NCBI GenBank assembly: GCA_964460755.1
Contig: CAYWQL010000031.1
Location: 1 to 15,630 of the forward strand
Length of the DNA stretch: 15,630 nucleotides
Origin: JAYFNU01 sp964460755
GTDB taxonomy: Bacteria > Bacillota > Clostridia > Oscillospirales > Ruminococcaceae
Direction: 5' to 3'
Positions 12,992-15,630 of this stretch are shown piece by piece. The position numbers were made by a program, and so were the translations under genes. Position 1 is the stretch's first letter, and each line of letters opens with the position of its first letter. The notes below the pieces were generated by a model. That model was not told the origin of the DNA, did no database searches, and was given only the letters and a program-made list of their open reading frames with translations.

Positions 12992-14095
12992 TTAAGAAAT
13001 AAAAGCCATAAAATCAGCTTTGTTTTCCTGAGGGGATTTGGTCGGTCTTCCAAGATTTTTTCTTGACCCAATCGCGCATACGGCGTCAATGAAGCATAAT
13101 TTATTATGTTCCGCCGCTGTTTTAAGTGCAAATTCAAGCTCGTTAATATCGGATGCATGGAAGGCTTTGGAATACCCGCAGCTCTCCGCAATTTTTGTAA
13201 AATCTATTTGGCTCGCTGCGGTGGGCATTCCGCCGACCGATTCATGGGCTGCGTTGTTTATGACGACGTGAATAAGATTGTTCGGTCTGCACGCTCCGAT
13301 TACGGCCATTGCGCCCAAATGCATCAATGCGGCGCCATCGCCGTCGATAGCCCAAACTTTTTTTTCGGGCTTTTGAAGTGCGATACCGAGCGCGATTGAT
13401 GAGCTGTGCCCCATTGAACCGACGGTAAGAAAGTCATGCGCGTGGCTCTGCCCCCGTGCTTGCCGGAGCTCATACAGCTCTCTTGACGCTTTACCGGTTG
13501 TACATACCACTATATTGTCCGCCGCTGTATCAAGAATGCGGTTGATAATTTCTTCCCGCCGCAAAACGTTTTTGTTGCTGTACACTATGTCTGATTCATA
13601 TTCAAGCGCGTCTTTTGAAATCAAAAGAGCGACTTGTTTACCGGCCGCAAGCAGTGGACGAAACTCACTCATTTTATCGAAAAACTGTTTTTCGGAGGTT
13701 TCTTTTCCGATTATGAATGTCGCCATACCCATGTCCCTTAAAAGCTGAAGCGTAATCTTACCCTGAAAAATGTGCTGCGGCTCATCGTGCACGCCCGGCT
13801 CTCCGCGCCAACCGACAACAAACACACACGGAATACCGTAGACATCTTCATTCAACAGCGACGCGACTGGGTTAATGATGTTCCCTATTCCGCTGTTCTG
13901 CAAATAGACAACAGGAACTTTTCCTGTTGCGAGATGATAGCCTGCAGCAAGGGCGACAGCGTTGCCTTCGTTTGCGGCTATGATGTGGTGGGAGGATATG
14001 CCATAGCGCGCCATAAGCCAGTTGCAAAGCGGCTTGAGCTGACTGTCCGGAACACCGGCGAAAAAATCAAATTGTTCAAAGGACTTTGGAGTCAT
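12992..14095 (-). CDS. ppd: phosphonopyruvate decarboxylase
   Basis: A 367-residue thiamine-diphosphate enzyme that decarboxylates phosphonopyruvate to phosphonoacetaldehyde, the step that makes the unfavourable PEP mutase reaction run forward. The N-terminal pyrimidine-binding half starts FFAGVPDSQLKPLCNWL and has the catalytic glutamate E43 in ANEGNAVALAAGYHLATGK, then YLQNSGIGN. The C-terminal half carries GSMGHSSSIALGIAL and the cofactor motif GDG (252-254) ending in NN (280-281), with HESVGGMPT after it and the family's closing GSRKNLGRPTKSP. Sulfopyruvate decarboxylase is related, but the neighbouring PEP mutase settles the substrate. The ATG at 14095 has AAAGGAA about ten bases upstream. 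It sits 47 nt behind pepM in the same direction. Confidence 0.95.
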   Translation of the reverse strand: MTPKSFEQFDFFAGVPDSQLKPLCNWLMARYGISSHHIIAANEGNAVALAAGYHLATGKVPVVYLQNSGIGNIINPVASLLNEDVYGIPCVFVVGWRGEPGVHDEPQHIFQGKITLQLLRDMGMATFIIGKETSEKQFFDKMSEFRPLLAAGKQVALLISKDALEYESDIVYSNKNVLRREEIINRILDTAADNIVVCTTGKASRELYELRQARGQSHAHDFLTVGSMGHSSSIALGIALQKPEKKVWAIDGDGAALMHLGAMAVIGACRPNNLIHVVINNAAHESVGGMPTAASQIDFTKIAESCGYSKAFHASDINELEFALKTAAEHNKLCFIDAVCAIGSRKNLGRPTKSPQENKADFMAFIS

Positions 14096-14142
14096 TTGAA
14101 AAAGTTCCTTTCATACGTTTAGGGGAAAAAGATTGCTTGCAT

Positions 14143-15630
14143 TCATAATTGCTCAGGGATAAGCGTAATAATTTCCTTTATAGGCATACAATACTGTTCA
14201 TCGGCTTCCTTCGCTCTGTGATGTACAAGAATGCTTTCCGCCGTTTTTTTCATTGCAGGGAAACCGCTTCGTGTAAATTGATTTGCATATATGACAACAT
14301 TTATTCCATGCGACTTGAACTCTTCTTCGGTTACTGCATTGAAGCAAGTCGGAACAACTACAATAGGGGTGGTGGAGTTTTTTCTCCTGAAACAATCAGC
14401 AAATTCAAAAATTTCGTCAGGCTCTGTTTTACGGCTGTGTATCATGATGGCGTCTGCACCCGCATCGATAAATGCGAAAGCTCTTTCGAGAGCATCCGCT
14501 AATCCTTTATCAAGAATTAGACTCTCTATACGCGCACATATCATAAAATCATTCGTTTTTTGCGCCTGTTTTCCCGCGGAAATTTTCTCGCAAAAGCTTT
14601 CTATGGAGTCCTGCGTCTGAGGAACATCGTTACCAAACAAAGAGTTTTTCTTAAGCCCTGTCTTATCTTCTATGATGACCATCGACACGCCCATACGTTC
14701 GAGCGAGCGAACGGTGTATGCAAAGTGCTCTGCGAGTCCGCCGGTGTCGCCGTCAAAAATAATGGGCTTCGTAGTGACCTCCACGATATCGTCGATAGTA
14801 CGAAAGCGCGAGGTCATATCCACCAATTCAATGTCAGGCTTTCCCTTGGCGGTGGAATCGCATAGCGAGCTAATCCATATGGCGTCGAACTGATGTGTTT
14901 CTCCATTCATATGTACTGCTGTTTTTTCAACAATTAGACCGGTTATGCCGCTATGCGCCTCCATTGCGGTAACAAGACTTTTCATTGAAAGAACTTTTTT
15001 TAAGCGCGATCTTCTCAAATCCGGCAGGGACAATTTTGCCCTTGCTCTGTTTTCCAAAGCCTTGTATTTTGGGTCGTTAGAGTAGGGAGGTTCAATAAGC
15101 TTTCCTCCGTATTCTGAAAGTACAGACACGACCTCGTCGCGAATGGGGCGCTGAAAACCATTGACCCAGTCGTCTCCGTGTACCACAAATGCAGGTCTGA
15201 ATTTAAGAATGTTTTCGCGATAGCTGAGCGTGCGTTGCTCCACTACTTCAAAAACGCCGTTAATGCTTTCGAACATTGCTTTTCTTTCCGCATATGGCAG
15301 GAGAGGAAAACGCTTGTAACTTACGATTGCCTCATCTGAAAGAACGCCAATGATCAACTTGCCCAGGCGTCTTGCCTTTTGGATTATTGCAATATGCCCA
15401 CTGTGGATCATATCAGTTGAAAAGCACATATAGACAGTCTGTTCAGAAAGAGCTCTGACCTTTTCCGATACTACTGCAAGATCTGCCGGGCAATCGATCT
15501 CGCTGCAAAGATTCTCTCCGATCTCGAGAGGATACAGATCACAAGCATCCGACACTTCGTTGAACGCGTTCTCGGCATAACAATCCGTCTTTCCGTTTTC
15601 ACAATATCGGCAGATGCTTTGAAGCCATAT
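14143..15630 (-). CDS. pepM: phosphoenolpyruvate mutase fused to nucleotidyltransferase domains (5' end outside the window)
   Basis: Rearranges phosphoenolpyruvate to phosphonopyruvate, forming the C-P bond that starts nearly all known phosphonate pathways. The frame has no stop up to the window edge, so the gene is partial. A GTG at 15555 has no ribosome site and lies within the frame, so it is not accepted as the start. In order, with residues counted from that GTG: the tail of a LicC-like NTP transferase (about -25 to 33, with SEIDCPADL at 18-26); a cytidylyltransferase-like domain (about 40-160) with FSTDMIHSGH (HSGH 51-54) and YAERK; and the PEP mutase barrel (about 190-460) with DGDTGG (268-273) and the diagnostic EDKTGLKKNS (296-305), which separates it from isocitrate-lyase relatives. 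The fused domains suggest CTP activation of the phosphonate. Confidence 0.95.
   Translation of the reverse strand: MWLQSICRYCENGKTDCYAENAFNEVSDACDLYPLEIGENLCSEIDCPADLAVVSEKVRALSEQTVYMCFSTDMIHSGHIAIIQKARRLGKLIIGVLSDEAIVSYKRFPLLPYAERKAMFESINGVFEVVEQRTLSYRENILKFRPAFVVHGDDWVNGFQRPIRDEVVSVLSEYGGKLIEPPYSNDPKYKALENRARAKLSLPDLRRSRLKKVLSMKSLVTAMEAHSGITGLIVEKTAVHMNGETHQFDAIWISSLCDSTAKGKPDIELVDMTSRFRTIDDIVEVTTKPIIFDGDTGGLAEHFAYTVRSLERMGVSMVIIEDKTGLKKNSLFGNDVPQTQDSIESFCEKISAGKQAQKTNDFMICARIESLILDKGLADALERAFAFIDAGADAIMIHSRKTEPDEIFEFADCFRRKNSTTPIVVVPTCFNAVTEEEFKSHGINVVIYANQFTRSGFPAMKKTAESILVHHRAKEADEQYCMPIKEIITLIPEQL

Noticed and set aside
15553..15555. GTG at 15555 as the start of PEP mutase
   Set aside because: No ribosome site upstream, and the frame continues open with residues that fit an NTP-transferase tail.

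Overview
The window looks like the chromosome of a Gram-positive, Clostridia-type Bacillota, perhaps a gut lineage. The evidence is sigma-A-type promoters (TTGnnn-N17-TAnnnT), strong AGGAGG-like ribosome sites, a type II lipoprotein signal, and a gene set typical of that group (UPF0371/DUF1846, a YtvI-like AI-2E permease, a Cys-headed Mrp ATPase). No source other than the sequence was used, so the genus is not called. There are no rRNA or tRNA genes, CRISPR arrays or mobile elements that I can support.

Layout. (a) 1-3734, minus strand: a glycolytic operon pgk-tpiA-gpmI with a recognisable promoter and a hairpin between pgk and tpiA. (b) 3735-5251, minus strand: a membrane-domain operon, nfeD followed by an SPFH/stomatin gene, with promoter and terminator. 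(c) 5410-6979, minus strand: a monocistronic UPF0371/DUF1846 gene. (d) 6999-8810: an AI-2E/YtvI-type membrane protein (minus) and a small Dabb-domain protein (plus), divergent around a shared 116-bp region with two promoters and an inverted repeat. (e) 8811-11694, plus strand: a polar amino-acid ABC importer (binding lipoprotein, permease, ATPase) behind a long, AT-rich, repeat-filled control region. (f) 11667-12718: a Mrp/NBP35 iron-sulfur ATPase on the minus strand, convergent with the importer and sharing a bidirectional terminator. (g) 12893-15630, minus strand: the downstream end of a phosphonate-biosynthesis operon, PEP mutase (multi-domain, cut by the window edge) followed by phosphonopyruvate decarboxylase.

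The glycolytic genes run from 1,3-bisphosphoglycerate to 2-phosphoglycerate plus triose interconversion. The phosphonate pair takes phosphoenolpyruvate, one step further down the same pathway, to phosphonopyruvate and then phosphonoacetaldehyde. The nucleotidyltransferase domains fused to PEP mutase suggest that the phosphonate is activated with CTP for attachment to a surface polymer or lipid rather than secreted as a small-molecule antibiotic (inference).

The most noteworthy items are: the PEP mutase reading frame, which continues past the window edge and carries the tail of a second, different nucleotidyltransferase; an in-frame triplicated 45-bp repeat that lengthens the N-terminus of the ABC permease; two mutually exclusive hairpins just before that permease, one of which covers its ribosome site; a five-unit array of heptamers spaced exactly 10 bp apart; and repeated motifs and nested inverted repeats upstream of the importer.
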